Source: Oceanospirillales bacterium LUC14_002_19_P2 (GTDB taxonomy: Bacteria; Pseudomonadota; Gammaproteobacteria; Pseudomonadales; Endozoicomonadaceae). From it: a stretch of 47,575 bases of DNA. Below, piece by piece: positions 35,305 through 46,262 of this stretch. Made by a program: the position numbers and the translations under genes. Within the stretch, counting starts at the first letter, position 1. Each line of letters opens with the position of its first letter. Location: contig MUIA01000168.1 in the NCBI GenBank assembly GCA_002084115.1, forward strand, positions 1 to 47,575. The letters are read 5' to 3'. The notes beneath the pieces were generated by a model. That model did no database searches, was not told where the DNA came from, and worked only from the letters and a program-made list of their open reading frames with translations.

Positions 35305-36680
35305 GCGACCTCCGTATCGTTGTTACCAGGGGTTGGCGCGGGCGCGGCGCCGCCCTGCCACAGTGAGTAGAGCTGCTGGATGCAGCTGGCATGGTCAATC
35401 CGTTCATACATGCCCTGCTTGAGATAGCCCTGCATCAATGGGTAAAGCTGGATAGCGCGATCCAGCTCCGGATCGGCGCCACGCTGGTAGGCGCCGATGG
35501 CCATCATGTCCCGGAACTGGTGATAGCGTGAGTAGTAGTGTCGGAAGACCTGGGCCGCCTTCTGTTGTGTTTCGTCGGCGACTTGTGGCATGGCCCTGCT
35601 GATGGAGGATTCGATATCAATGGCAGGGTAGTGGCCGCTGTCCGCCAGCTCACGGCTGAGGACGATATGGCCGTCCAGAATTGAGCGGGCGGCATCTGCG
35701 ACAGGATCCTGGAGATCATCGCCCTCTGACAGAACGGTGTAAAAGGCGGTGATGGAGCCGCTCCCTTCTATCCCGTTGCCAGCTCGCTCCACCAGTTTCG
35801 GAATCTGGCTGAAAACGGAAGGCGTGTATCCCCGTGTGGCAGGAGGCTCGCCAACGGATAACGCGATTTCCCGCTGAGCCTGGGCATAGCGGGTCAGGGA
35901 GTCCATCAACAGCAGAACATCCTGACCACGGTCGCGATAGTATTCTGCCATGCGGTGGCAGAGCAATGCGGCGCGCAGGCGCATGACCGGGGATTCATCT
36001 GCGGGAGCGGCAATGACAACGGTGCGAGCCAGCCCCTCTGGCCCTAAGGTATGCTCGATAAACTCCTTCACCTCACGGCCCCGCTCACCGATCATACCGA
36101 CAACGGTGATATCTGCCGTGGTATTGCGGGTCATCATGCTCAGCAGGATGCTTTTGCCGACACCACTGCCGGCCATCAGTCCCAGCCGCTGGCCCTTGCC
36201 GACACTCAGCAGGCCATTGATCGCTCTGACGCCGACATCGAGGGGATCTGTAATGGGTTTGCGATGCAATGGATTGATCGGCGGACTGCTCAGGGGGATG
36301 GTTTCATCGGGCCGAATGGATCCATGGTTATCCAGTGGTTCCGCCAGTCCATTGATGACACGCCCCAGGAAGTGGTTGCCGACCGGAATCGCCATGTCGT
36401 GACCGAGGGTTAGCACCCGGTCGCCGGGTTGCAGGCCACTGGCATTGCCCAGTGACATCAGGAAATGGACGGAATCATTAAAACCCACCACTTCTGCTTC
36501 AATGCAGCGTTGCTCCCGGCGGGACTCAATCCGGCAACGGTCACCCACCGCCAGTTGGCAGCCGGAAGCCTCCAGCACCAGCCCGGTCATTTTGGTCAGC
36601 CGACCGTAGATCCGGGCAATCGGCAGGGCGTTGATCCGCTCTGCCAGTGTCAAAGCTGTAGCCTCACCGGAGGCGGTCAT
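35301..36680 (-). CDS. fliI: FliI, flagellar export ATPase
   Basis: The product is 459 residues, the usual FliI length. The Walker A is GSGVGKS (about residue 171-177), the Walker B region is DVLLLMDSLTRYAQAQREIA, and the segment GEPPATRGYTPSVFSQIPKL is diagnostic of the flagellar and type III ATPases. It forms a hexamer that prepares chaperone-cargo for the export gate. It overlaps fliH and fliJ by 4 bases each. Confidence 0.97.
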   Translation of the reverse strand: MTASGEATALTLAERINALPIARIYGRLTKMTGLVLEASGCQLAVGDRCRIESRREQRCIEAEVVGFNDSVHFLMSLGNASGLQPGDRVLTLGHDMAIPVGNHFLGRVINGLAEPLDNHGSIRPDETIPLSSPPINPLHRKPITDPLDVGVRAINGLLSVGKGQRLGLMAGSGVGKSILLSMMTRNTTADITVVGMIGERGREVKEFIEHTLGPEGLARTVVIAAPADESPVMRLRAALLCHRMAEYYRDRGQDVLLLMDSLTRYAQAQREIALSVGEPPATRGYTPSVFSQIPKLVERAGNGIEGSGSITAFYTVLSEGDDLQDPVADAARSILDGHIVLSRELADSGHYPAIDIESSISRAMPQVADETQQKAAQVFRHYYSRYHQFRDMMAIGAYQRGADPELDRAIQLYPLMQGYLKQGMYERIDHASCIQQLYSLWQGGAAPAPTPGNNDTEVA

Positions 36681-37546
36681 GACAGTCGTTCCTCGACCTC
36701 ATCGGGCATATAAAGGCGAACCATGTCGAGGCAGTCCTTTATGCGTTGCTCAATATTGGCTTCCGCCTCCAACTCGCCGTTTTCAATCCGGCAATTACCC
36801 GGCTCAATCTCGGGTGTAGCGAAAATCTCCCATTGTTCGCGGAGCTCGGGCTTGAACTGCAGCAGGCGCTCGGAATCAACGGGATTGAGATAAATCTGGA
36901 AAGTTCCGTCGTTACCCGGCAGGCTTTGCAGCGTATTCCGGACGACCCGGTAAATTTGTTCGGGGCGGCTTTTAGGTTCGCTTCGGATGATCTGGCGAAC
37001 AATGGTCTCAATCAGTGTGGACAACCATTCGCTCATTTCATCCCGCCGGTTCTCATAAAGGTGGCGAACATTCGTCAGGAGGCTGTTAAGTTGGGTCACC
37101 AAGGCAGTAATTTCCTGTTCGCTGTTCGCCAGTGCTTCCTTATAAGCTTGTTCTCGTCCGCTGTTGATGCCCTCCTGAAGGCCTTGCTCAAACCCTTCCT
37201 GCCGGCCTTCTGCCAGCCCTTCCAGGCGGCCTTCTTCCAGCCCTTGCTGCTGCCCCTGTGCGTAGCCGTCTTTGCGTGCCAGCTCCATCCCCTGGCGGTA
37301 ACCGTCGGCAAAGCCCTGCGCGCCATTTGCCTGTAAATAGGCGCTGTGCTGGTCAATCAGCGCATTGATGTCAGGGTAATCGGAATCTGCTGCCAGGGGT
37401 TCCTGGACAACCCTTGATGGTGGGGCTTCCTCTTCGCCCGGCCGGATTGCCAGTGCGTCCTGCCGAGGCGGACGGCGGAAGGCCGGAAAGCTGACCCGCT
37501 GGCACTGTTCCTCTGATCCCCGAATAACACGACTGGTTTGTTTCAT
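36677..37546 (-). CDS. fliH: FliH, negative regulator of the export ATPase
   Basis: The product is 289 residues from Met at 37546, which has AGGGA upstream; a TTG start at 37579 would add 11 residues and overlap fliG. Residues about 75-135 contain a run of about a dozen glycines spaced every four residues (for example GQQQGLEEGRLEGLAEGRQE), the GxxxG repeat known from FliH. The C-terminal domain matches the stalk-like part that binds FliI (ETIVRQIIRSE, NPVDSERL). FliH tethers FliI to the C-ring protein FliN. Confidence 0.92.
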   Translation of the reverse strand: MKQTSRVIRGSEEQCQRVSFPAFRRPPRQDALAIRPGEEEAPPSRVVQEPLAADSDYPDINALIDQHSAYLQANGAQGFADGYRQGMELARKDGYAQGQQQGLEEGRLEGLAEGRQEGFEQGLQEGINSGREQAYKEALANSEQEITALVTQLNSLLTNVRHLYENRRDEMSEWLSTLIETIVRQIIRSEPKSRPEQIYRVVRNTLQSLPGNDGTFQIYLNPVDSERLLQFKPELREQWEIFATPEIEPGNCRIENGELEAEANIEQRIKDCLDMVRLYMPDEVEERLS

Positions 37547-37571
37547 AGCGCGATCCCTGCGTTTATGCGTG

Positions 37572-38588
37572 TTATTCAATCATCTCTTCATCTCTGAAGT
37601 TCAGCTCGATCTCGCCTTCATCGGCCAGTCGTCGAGCCGTATCCAGCATTTCCTTACGGGCGGCCTGCACCTGGCTGGCCCGGACACTCCCCAGGTTCTC
37701 AATGTCATCCTGCAGATACTTGGCGGAACTCTTGGCCATGTTGCCCATGACCATATCCATCAGTTCATCCGGCGCGCCTTTCAGTGCCATGACCAGCACA
37801 TCCTGAGGCACTTCGGCAATGATCCGGTTGATGGCTTCGTCATTAACCTTCGCCAGGTTGTCAAAGACAAACATGTGATTTTCAAGCTCAACAGCCAGGG
37901 TCTCATCCTGTTCCTTGAAGTGTGCCAGCAGACTTTTGGTTTCATCCTCGCTGAGCCGGTTCATGATATCGGCAACCTGTCGCATGCCGCTGATGGTGGT
38001 GTTGTGACCGGAGTTTAGTTCGACCATGTTGTCATCAAACATGGCGTTGAGTTCCTGGATGATGGCCGGATGTAACTCTTCCAGTTTGGCGACCCGTGAC
38101 AGCAGATCGTTATGGGTATGCATGGGTAGCCGCTTGAGTACATCTGAGGCTTGTTTGGAGTCCAGGTTGGCCAGTAGCACGGCCTGCAGCTGTGGGTGCT
38201 CGTGGGCGATCAGTTCGGCGATAGTGGATGCTCCCATCCACTTGATCATCTCCAGGCCGTTGCCGGTTTCCTCATGTCCAAAGATGGATTCGAGCATTTT
38301 CGTGGCGTCTTTTTCGCCCATGGCCAGCTGAAGACTTTTTTCGAGATATTGCTGGGTGCCGCCGATGAAGCCCGCTTCGTAGCGGTATTCATGGAAAAAC
38401 TGGCTCAGGATGGTTTGCACTTCATCCCGACGCAGGGGCGGCATGGTGGCCATGGCCATGGTGATCTGGCGAACTTCCTGTTTGCTGAGGTGTTTGAACA
38501 CATGGGCGGCGCCTTTTTCACCCAGGCTCAGCAGGAGAACAGCCACGTTTCGGGCCGTCTGGCTGATCTTGTTGTTATCTGTAGTCAT
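37572..38588 (-). CDS. fliG: FliG, motor switch protein
   Basis: The product is 338 residues from Met at 38588, which overlaps the fliF stop by ATGA and aligns with the start of known FliG proteins; the frame remains open eight more codons. Segments are AVLLLSLGEKGAAHVFKHLS near the N-terminus, HEHPQLQAVLLANLDSKQAS in the middle and C-terminal MFVFDNLAKVNDEAINRIIA with SKRAAE-like torque helix ALKGAPDELMDMVMGNMAKS. FliG interacts with MotA and FliM to set torque and direction. Confidence 0.95.
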   Translation of the reverse strand: MTTDNNKISQTARNVAVLLLSLGEKGAAHVFKHLSKQEVRQITMAMATMPPLRRDEVQTILSQFFHEYRYEAGFIGGTQQYLEKSLQLAMGEKDATKMLESIFGHEETGNGLEMIKWMGASTIAELIAHEHPQLQAVLLANLDSKQASDVLKRLPMHTHNDLLSRVAKLEELHPAIIQELNAMFDDNMVELNSGHNTTISGMRQVADIMNRLSEDETKSLLAHFKEQDETLAVELENHMFVFDNLAKVNDEAINRIIAEVPQDVLVMALKGAPDELMDMVMGNMAKSSAKYLQDDIENLGSVRASQVQAARKEMLDTARRLADEGEIELNFRDEEMIE

Positions 38589-40210
38589 GATGATTCCGTT
38601 GTACTCATCCACATTTTGACGACTTGGGCTACCCGCTCCGGCTCCTTGTGAGCCAGTTTCCGGGCACTCACCAGCTGGGTTTCAAAATCAGCCACTTCCG
38701 GTGGCAGCAGGGAAAGGGAATCGTCGCTGAACAGACCCAGATCCGGATGGGCGGCCTTGAAAGCCGCAGCGGCTTCGGCGGCTTCATCCACCGGCGCGGG
38801 TAGTGGTTCGGGTGGGCTGACAATCTGCTGTACCAGTGGGCGTAGCAGGAACATGATGACGGCGAGGCTCAAAATGCCGCCAATCAGGTAGCGGAAGTAA
38901 TAGAGAATCTGGGGAGATTCCCACCAGGCAATCCCGCTTTCCGCAATGGCGTCGTTGACGACAAAGTTGGCGGTGTGAATGCTGATCTGGTCGTTCCTGG
39001 CCTCGGTGAAACCGATGGCATCGCGCACCAGCTGCTGCAGGTCTTCCATCTGTACGCTGCCGCCAGCCATGGCGCTCTCGTTCAGGACGACCGCAATACT
39101 CAGGCGGTTAATGGTGCCTTGCTGCCGGGTCACATGCTTGACCACCCGGTCGACTTCATAATTGCGGGTAAACTCTTTCTGGCCCACTTCCTTGCCGGCA
39201 GGTTGCCCTTCACCGGTTAAGGGGGGGGCGTTACTGAGCGTACCGGGTACACCGGTTTTGCCACCGGTTTCCCGGCGCTCACTGGAGTGCTCGCTCCTTA
39301 CGGCCTGCGCCTGTGGGTCGTACTCTTCGGATGTCTGCTCAATCCGGTTCAGGTCGACATCAGCAGACACCTCAACCCGGAAATTGCCATAGCCTACGAT
39401 CGGTTCCAGCAGCGCACTCACGCGGTTTTCGTAGGTTTGTTCCAGCTTGTCGATGTAGTCCAGCTGGCGTTCGGCCAGGTCCAGGCCGTTGTTACTCATG
39501 GCCAGTTCCCGGGAGAGGAGGGTGCCGTACTGGTCAACAATGGAAATGGATTCGCGCACCATGCTGGGCACACTGCCGGCAATCAGGTTGACGATGGCTT
39601 CGACCTGGGTTTTGTCGAGCGTCTGTCCGGGAAGCAGATCAACAAAGACCGAGGCGGACGGCTTTTCCGCTTTTCTGACAAACGCACTTTTGCGGGGCAG
39701 CGCCAGGTGAACCCTGGCATTCCTGACTTGCCGGAGACTGATGATGGTGCGGGCAAGTTCGCCTTCCAGACCTCGGCGGTAGCGTACATTTTCCAGAAAC
39801 TGGCTGGTCCCGAGTGGCTGTTCTTTATCAAGAACTTCCAAACCTTCCGGTTTGTCCGGCTTGATACCGGCAGCCGCCAATTGCATCCGGGCTTCAGGCA
39901 GGCGGGCGGCATCAACCAATATCTGTCCACTGCCTGGGTGAACACGGTATGCGATACCGGACTGCTCAAGGGCATCCGTGACACCGCCAACATCATAGAT
40001 CTCCTGGCTACCGTAGAGGGGCTGGTAGTCGGTGCTGTTGGACCAGATCACCAGGACTATGGCGAGCGCCAGCGACCCGGCCAGGCTGATCAGCATCAGG
40101 CCCTGGTATTTCGGGTTTTCCCGGATCATGGTGCTGACCCGGGTGAGTACCTGTTGCCAGCGGCTCTGGTACTCATGTTTTACTGCCGGTGGTGTATGCT
40201 CGTCTGCCAT
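38585..40210 (-). CDS. fliF: FliF, MS-ring protein
   Basis: The product is 541 residues with two transmembrane helices (about 38-60 and 445-465). Family segments are RMQLAAAGIKPDKPEGLEVL, the YRRGLEGELARTI stretch, RNARVHLALPRKSAFVRKAE, and SASVFVDLLPGQTL in the N-terminal ring-building part. FliF forms the MS ring in the inner membrane, the base of the flagellum. It lies 23 bases after fliE. Confidence 0.96.
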   Translation of the reverse strand: MADEHTPPAVKHEYQSRWQQVLTRVSTMIRENPKYQGLMLISLAGSLALAIVLVIWSNSTDYQPLYGSQEIYDVGGVTDALEQSGIAYRVHPGSGQILVDAARLPEARMQLAAAGIKPDKPEGLEVLDKEQPLGTSQFLENVRYRRGLEGELARTIISLRQVRNARVHLALPRKSAFVRKAEKPSASVFVDLLPGQTLDKTQVEAIVNLIAGSVPSMVRESISIVDQYGTLLSRELAMSNNGLDLAERQLDYIDKLEQTYENRVSALLEPIVGYGNFRVEVSADVDLNRIEQTSEEYDPQAQAVRSEHSSERRETGGKTGVPGTLSNAPPLTGEGQPAGKEVGQKEFTRNYEVDRVVKHVTRQQGTINRLSIAVVLNESAMAGGSVQMEDLQQLVRDAIGFTEARNDQISIHTANFVVNDAIAESGIAWWESPQILYYFRYLIGGILSLAVIMFLLRPLVQQIVSPPEPLPAPVDEAAEAAAAFKAAHPDLGLFSDDSLSLLPPEVADFETQLVSARKLAHKEPERVAQVVKMWMSTTESS

Positions 40211-40233
40211 GGCGTCCTGCCTGCACTATTCGG

Positions 40234-40563
40234 TTAAATCTGCATCCGCATGACTTCTTCATAAGCGGAAACGACTTTGTTTCGTACCTGCATCAGCGCC
40301 TGGAACGACAGGCTGGATTTCTGGGCGGCAATCATTGCCCCCACCAGGTCGGTGCTGGCGCCGGTTTCAATGGCCTGCATCCTGTTGCTGGAGTCCTGCT
40401 GCAGACTGTTGACATGATCCAGTGCCTGCTTGAGCAGTGAGCTGAATGATGGCTGATCATCCGTGCGGCCAAACTGACTCAGGTCGATGGGCATACGCTG
40501 GCCGAGGTTGACCGGTTGCCCCAGGTTGAGCAGCGATGCTTCATCACCGATAGGCTTGATCAT
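40234..40563 (-). CDS. fliE: FliE, MS ring-rod junction protein
   Basis: The product is 109 residues, the normal size. The C-terminal motif AMIAAQKSSLSFQALMQVRN followed by KVVSAYEEVMRMQI is diagnostic of FliE. It bridges the MS ring and the proximal rod and is among the first exported proteins. Only 16 bases separate it from the lafK stop, so the two are likely co-transcribed. Confidence 0.95.
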   Translation of the reverse strand: MIKPIGDEASLLNLGQPVNLGQRMPIDLSQFGRTDDQPSFSSLLKQALDHVNSLQQDSSNRMQAIETGASTDLVGAMIAAQKSSLSFQALMQVRNKVVSAYEEVMRMQI

Positions 40564-40579
40564 TCCCTTATCCTCGCTG

Positions 40580-41947
40580 TTATCGGGGTTCGTCTGTTGT
40601 TTTCGACTGGGCGATCAGGGCTTCAATATCGATGCCCTGACGACGAATATCGGCCAGTTTATTGCGCAGTGTCCGGGTCGTAATGCCCAGGGTTTCAGCC
40701 GTGCGTGTGCGGTGTCCTTTATGCAGCAGCAGCGTGTTGATGATGTGTTCCTGTTCAAGCGTCCGGCTGCGTTTGTGCAGCTTGTCGGAACGGGCCGCTT
40801 GGTGAGTGTCGGGTGCTGTGTCTGGTTGGGGATGGGTTTCCGGCAGCATCAAGGCTTCAGGTTGAATGCTGTTCCCTGTTGTCATCACCAGAGCCCGCTG
40901 CACCACGTTTTCCAGTTCCCGGGCATTTCCTGGCCAGCCATGGTTCAGCAGCATCTGTTGTGCTGCGGGACTGAAATGAAGGTTGCGACCCGTCCGGGCA
41001 AGAAAATGGCAGGCCAGTGGCAGAATATCGCCCCGTCGCTCCTTGAGCGGCAGGCAATGCAGAGGAAAGACATTCAGCCGGTAAAACAAATCTTCGCGGA
41101 ACATGCCTTCGCTGACCTGCCGGGCCAGATCCTGGTTGGTGGCGGCAATGATCCGGATATTCAGTCGAATACTCTGGTGGCTGCCAATACGCTCGACCTC
41201 CCGTTCCTGTAAAACCCGGAGCAGTTTGGCCTGCAGTGATCCGGCAATTTCCCCGATTTCATCCAGGAACAGTGTGCCTTCATTGGCCAACTCAAACTTA
41301 CCGGGCCGACTGGTATAGGCACCAGTGAAGGCGCCTTTCACGTAGCCGAACAGTTCCGCTTCGAGCAGGTTTTCTGGTATGGCAGCACAATTCAGGGCGA
41401 TGAAGGTCTGTGCTTTGCGGGGGGAGTGCTGATGAATGAAACGCGCCAGCACTTCTTTTCCGGTGCCGCTGTTGCCTGTGATGAGCACCGTGGTATCGGT
41501 ACCGGCGACCTGCCTGGCCATGGCTAATAGTGAGCGACTGGCATCAGATGCCGCAATGGGGCCACTACCTTCATCGACAACCGGTTGCCGTTCCAGCAGT
41601 GTGTTCAAACGTTCCAGAGTGATATTGCCGGCAATGAAGTCGCTGGCGCCGGCATGGATAGCGGCAACGGCATCTTCAACGCAGGCATCAGGGGAGGCGA
41701 TGACGAGCGGCGGCGCCGGGTTATGGCGGCCAACCTGCTGGATGAATTCGAGGGTGGTGGCATCCGGGAGCTGGTCGCTGGCTATGACCAGGTCAATTTT
41801 CTTCTGTTGAATCACTTTAATAGCGGAAAGGCAATCAACCACTTTTTCGAGGGTGAACGGCAGCGTTGTCAGTCGTTGGCTGACAGGCGAGTCAAAACCT
41901 GTTTCTCCCACCATGAGAACGCTGTGTTTAGTCATTTCCGTATGCAA
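40580..41947 (-). CDS. lafK: LafK-like sigma-54 activator
   Basis: The product is 455 residues. The N-terminal receiver-like domain (1-120) lacks the phospho-acceptor: the residue four before the conserved Pro61 is Ser57. The AAA+ domain has Walker A GNSGTGKE (158-165), the sigma-54 contact GAFTGA (205-210) and Walker B LFLDEIGE (about 226-233). A Fis-type helix-turn-helix ends the chain (about 410-440, TAETLGITTRTLRNKL). FleQ/FlrA/LafK-type regulators activate early flagellar operons. It sits between motY and fliE, the same place as lafK in Vibrio and Aeromonas lateral systems. Met5 (41935) is an alternative start. Confidence 0.9.
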   Translation of the reverse strand: MHTEMTKHSVLMVGETGFDSPVSQRLTTLPFTLEKVVDCLSAIKVIQQKKIDLVIASDQLPDATTLEFIQQVGRHNPAPPLVIASPDACVEDAVAAIHAGASDFIAGNITLERLNTLLERQPVVDEGSGPIAASDASRSLLAMARQVAGTDTTVLITGNSGTGKEVLARFIHQHSPRKAQTFIALNCAAIPENLLEAELFGYVKGAFTGAYTSRPGKFELANEGTLFLDEIGEIAGSLQAKLLRVLQEREVERIGSHQSIRLNIRIIAATNQDLARQVSEGMFREDLFYRLNVFPLHCLPLKERRGDILPLACHFLARTGRNLHFSPAAQQMLLNHGWPGNARELENVVQRALVMTTGNSIQPEALMLPETHPQPDTAPDTHQAARSDKLHKRSRTLEQEHIINTLLLHKGHRTRTAETLGITTRTLRNKLADIRRQGIDIEALIAQSKTTDEPR

Positions 41948-42177
41948 CAGACAAGAATGCGCTTCAGTATTGATATTGGTTCTTACGGCTTTTCATATCC
42001 ATGAAAACTTCAATAAAACAACGACATATCAAATGTTTTTAATTATGAACAATTGAAATATAGAACATCCCCAGTTCAGATTCGTCAGCCCAAATAGACA
42101 AATTCACGATGCCGGTCCGATTGGTTATTGCTAAAAAACATTAAAGTTTTCTGGCGGGTTTATGAATCGAGGGAGTG

Positions 42178-42221
42178 AAAAATACTTTGGCGTTTTTTTA
42201 ATGAAAAAGCGTCAAGTATTT
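42178..42221 (-). terminator. Possible imperfect terminator after motY
   Basis: On the minus strand, AAATACTT (42221-42214, overlapping the motY stop) can pair with AAGTATTT (42187-42180), with an A/T-rich inner stem and a final run of five T. The stem has bulges, so it may be weak. If it works, lafK needs a promoter in the AT-rich 41948-42177 gap. Confidence 0.35.
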
Positions 42222-43221
42222 ATTCTTCTTTTGGGGATGAGGCGGCTGGGGCTTCTTCCAGTGTTTCTGTTTCGTCGGTGTTCTGGGTGAGCGTTTTTTC
42301 TTCTTTTGTTAACGAGAGTGAAGGTTGCTCTTTGTCGGCATGTGCCGTTGCCTTAGGCGTATGTTTGGGCTTCTCCTCGCGATAAAGGCGAATTTCAACC
42401 CGCCGGTTCTTGGCGCGCCCCTCTTCGGTGTTGTTGGAGCGAACCGGGTAGCGGTCCCCGTGGTAGCGGGTTGTGATCATGGATGCCGCAACACCGCGCT
42501 TGAGAATCAGGTTGCGAATAGCATCGGAGCGCTCCATAGACAGTGTTCGGTTGGCCAGTGAGTCGCCAATCCCGTCGGTATGGCCGTCAATATCAATGCG
42601 ATTCACTCGTGGGTCGGCCAGGATATAAGTGATCATGTCCTGCAGGAATGCGTGATGGTTCTTCTGGTAGCCCTGCTGGCCGGAGTCGAAATAGACAATG
42701 GTATGTTTAATCTGGCCAAAATTCACCGGCAGCAGGGTTTTCCGGCAGTCACTGAACGGTTCAATCACATCGGCTATGCCTACAGAGGACAGTGTGATTC
42801 GATGTTTGAGCTGGGTATTGGCCAGGATATCAAACTGTCCCCAGAGGCCATTGCTCATCTTGTTCAGTAGTTCTGTTGCGCCCGGTTCATGGCGATAGGC
42901 CTGATCCTGAACCGGATTGCTGGCGTGCTCGACATTGGCGCCAAACGGATGCCAGGGCGCGGGGGCAGAAAATACGGTGATGGTGTCAGCCTGTTTTTTC
43001 AAAACCGGCGATTCAATCTGCAACATCAGGGGGAGGCCAGCTTCTTCAATGAAGGTGGCGGAGCCAAAGTGTGGGATGGGTTGGGTCAGTTTGCAGGCGA
43101 ATATGGACGACTCCACCTGCCAGATGGTGTTGTCCATCGGTGTCGAATAATTGCCGGCTTTGGCGCCCATGGCCGCCATACCGCTGATCATCGCCAGGAA
43201 AACTACGTTACTGCACTTCAT
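42220..43221 (-). CDS. motY: MotY, T-ring stator-support protein
   Basis: The product is 333 residues with a signal peptide ending GAKA. The mature part starts NYSTPMDNTIWQVESSIFAC, very close to MotY, with CKLTQPIPHFGSATF. The C-terminal OmpA-like domain has IDGHTDGIGDSLANRTLS and GRAKNRRVEIRLY. MotY anchors stators to the basal body in Vibrio and relatives. After the OmpA domain there is an extra tail of about 55 residues rich in Lys, Glu and Thr, longer than I recall for MotY. It leads the block motY-lafK-fliEFGHIJ. Confidence 0.92.
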   Translation of the reverse strand: MKCSNVVFLAMISGMAAMGAKAGNYSTPMDNTIWQVESSIFACKLTQPIPHFGSATFIEEAGLPLMLQIESPVLKKQADTITVFSAPAPWHPFGANVEHASNPVQDQAYRHEPGATELLNKMSNGLWGQFDILANTQLKHRITLSSVGIADVIEPFSDCRKTLLPVNFGQIKHTIVYFDSGQQGYQKNHHAFLQDMITYILADPRVNRIDIDGHTDGIGDSLANRTLSMERSDAIRNLILKRGVAASMITTRYHGDRYPVRSNNTEEGRAKNRRVEIRLYREEKPKHTPKATAHADKEQPSLSLTKEEKTLTQNTDETETLEEAPAASSPKEE

Positions 43222-43447
43222 ATCCTTATGAATCCAGCGTACTGCTACTGCTTCTGTCTTTTAGTTTAGTGAAAAAGCCACGGCATAAATGGCAGCATGG
43301 GCAGTAATCGTGGAGGTGTTAGCCCTTTGGCGTTGGAAAGGGCAATAGCAGGATCGAGTTTGGAAAAAAAGCGCATAAGCTGATGTGTCAAATGACCGGC
43401 AGTTTCCGACTCCCATGAGAACCCGTGGTCTCGGAAAGAGGTCTGTG

Positions 43448-44215
43448 TCAGGGCTCCCGGATCACCGTCACAAAATCAAAGGTATCACCCAGGAAGTGAG
43501 ACCGGGTGTGTTCCACCGGGGTGTCGTCTTCCAGCAGGCCATGACGCTCCAGAAATATTACCGGGCTGCCGGCGGGAATCTCAAGGTAATCCGCATAGGT
43601 TGCATCGACGGCAACTGCTCGTAGGCGCTGAATGGCCTTGACTGGCCGGATGCCTGCTTCGTCCAGCGCTTCATAGAGCGAACCGGTAATACCAAAGGGG
43701 TTGTCCAGGAATTTACGGGGGACGGTGGCGTGCTCCAGAGCGACCGGCTTGTCGTCAGCCATTCTGACCCGGAACATCCGCACGACCTCATCACCAGGCT
43801 GAAGACGCAGCTTCTGAATTTCATCGGATGTGGCCAAGCCAACGCCGCGCTCAATCCAGCGGGAATCCGGATGTTTGTCCACTGCGAGAATCACTTCCGA
43901 GAAGCTGTTCAGTCGATTCAATTCATGAACGACACGCTCATTAACAAAGGTGCCGGCACCCTGGCGCTGGGTCAGGATGCCGTCATTGATCAGGTCGTCG
44001 ATAGCACGTTTGACAGTGACCCGCGAGACTTTCATGGTGCTGGCGATCTCCCGCTCTGCCGGCAGGGCGTCATTGCACTGCAGGACACCCTGGCTGATCG
44101 CTTCCTGTATCAGACTCTGCAGCTGGATATAGAGCGGCGTCGCGCTGTTTCGGAGCGCTTCGGGTTGGCCAAAAATCTGTTCGACCAGGCGGCTTGTCAG
44201 TGAGGTATCAGTCAT
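43448..44215 (-). CDS. GntR-family (HutC/UTRA) transcriptional regulator
   Basis: The product is 255 residues. The N-terminal winged helix (about 25-95) has LPAEREIASTMKVSRVTVKR and GILTQRQGAGTFVN, and the C-terminal UTRA effector domain (about 105-250) ends PVEHTRSHFLGDTFDFV. This plan matches the HutC subfamily, including the amino-sugar regulators NagR/NagQ and DasR. UTRA domains usually bind a sugar phosphate or amino acid. It is divergent from eno, and TGGTAT/ATACCA half-sites lie in the shared gap and before gap; the half-site AGTGGTAT looks like that of NagR/DasR boxes. It is plausibly the regulator of eno and gap; effector unknown. Confidence 0.85.
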   Translation of the reverse strand: MTDTSLTSRLVEQIFGQPEALRNSATPLYIQLQSLIQEAISQGVLQCNDALPAEREIASTMKVSRVTVKRAIDDLINDGILTQRQGAGTFVNERVVHELNRLNSFSEVILAVDKHPDSRWIERGVGLATSDEIQKLRLQPGDEVVRMFRVRMADDKPVALEHATVPRKFLDNPFGITGSLYEALDEAGIRPVKAIQRLRAVAVDATYADYLEIPAGSPVIFLERHGLLEDDTPVEHTRSHFLGDTFDFVTVIREP

Positions 44216-44241
44216 CGTCGGGCAGCGTCAGGTTTGGCGGA

Positions 44242-45921
<1,680 letters not shown>

Positions 45922-45961
45922 TTCCTGCTGGTAAGGCTGGCGCTGATCAGCCCTGAAGCCC

Positions 45962-45995
45962 AAAAAACCTCCGGTTATTCACCGGAGGTTTTTTT
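45962..45995 (+). terminator. Intrinsic terminator after eno
   Basis: AACCTCCGG pairs with CCGGAGGTT across a 7-base loop, with an A-run before and a T-run after the stem (to 45995), so it could also act in the other direction. It separates eno from gap, which therefore needs its own promoter. Confidence 0.93.
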
Positions 45996-46262
45996 GCTGT
46001 TCCAATAATGAATTCCCATGGTGCTTTTCGGTTGGGTAATCAGGTCAGTATCAAAAAGGTGCTTCTTCGGATAATACCTATGTGTTAGTTTTTTGGAAAA
46101 GGTCTGTAAACGACTCCTTCTTTTTGCTGCCATCGAAAGTTCTTTCTTGTGCTTGTTTTATCAATTTCCTGTCAGCTTATGATGGCTCCTGTTTGGTTCT
46201 GTAAGGTATTGTTTCGTGTCAATAAATGGTTTTGTTTGGTTGATAAATGAGTTGCTAGCTTA

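Noticed and set aside
43322-43343. Hairpin GCCCTTT/AAAGGGC between motY and the GntR gene
   Set aside because: The stem is perfect, but there is no T-run on either strand, so I do not call it a terminator.
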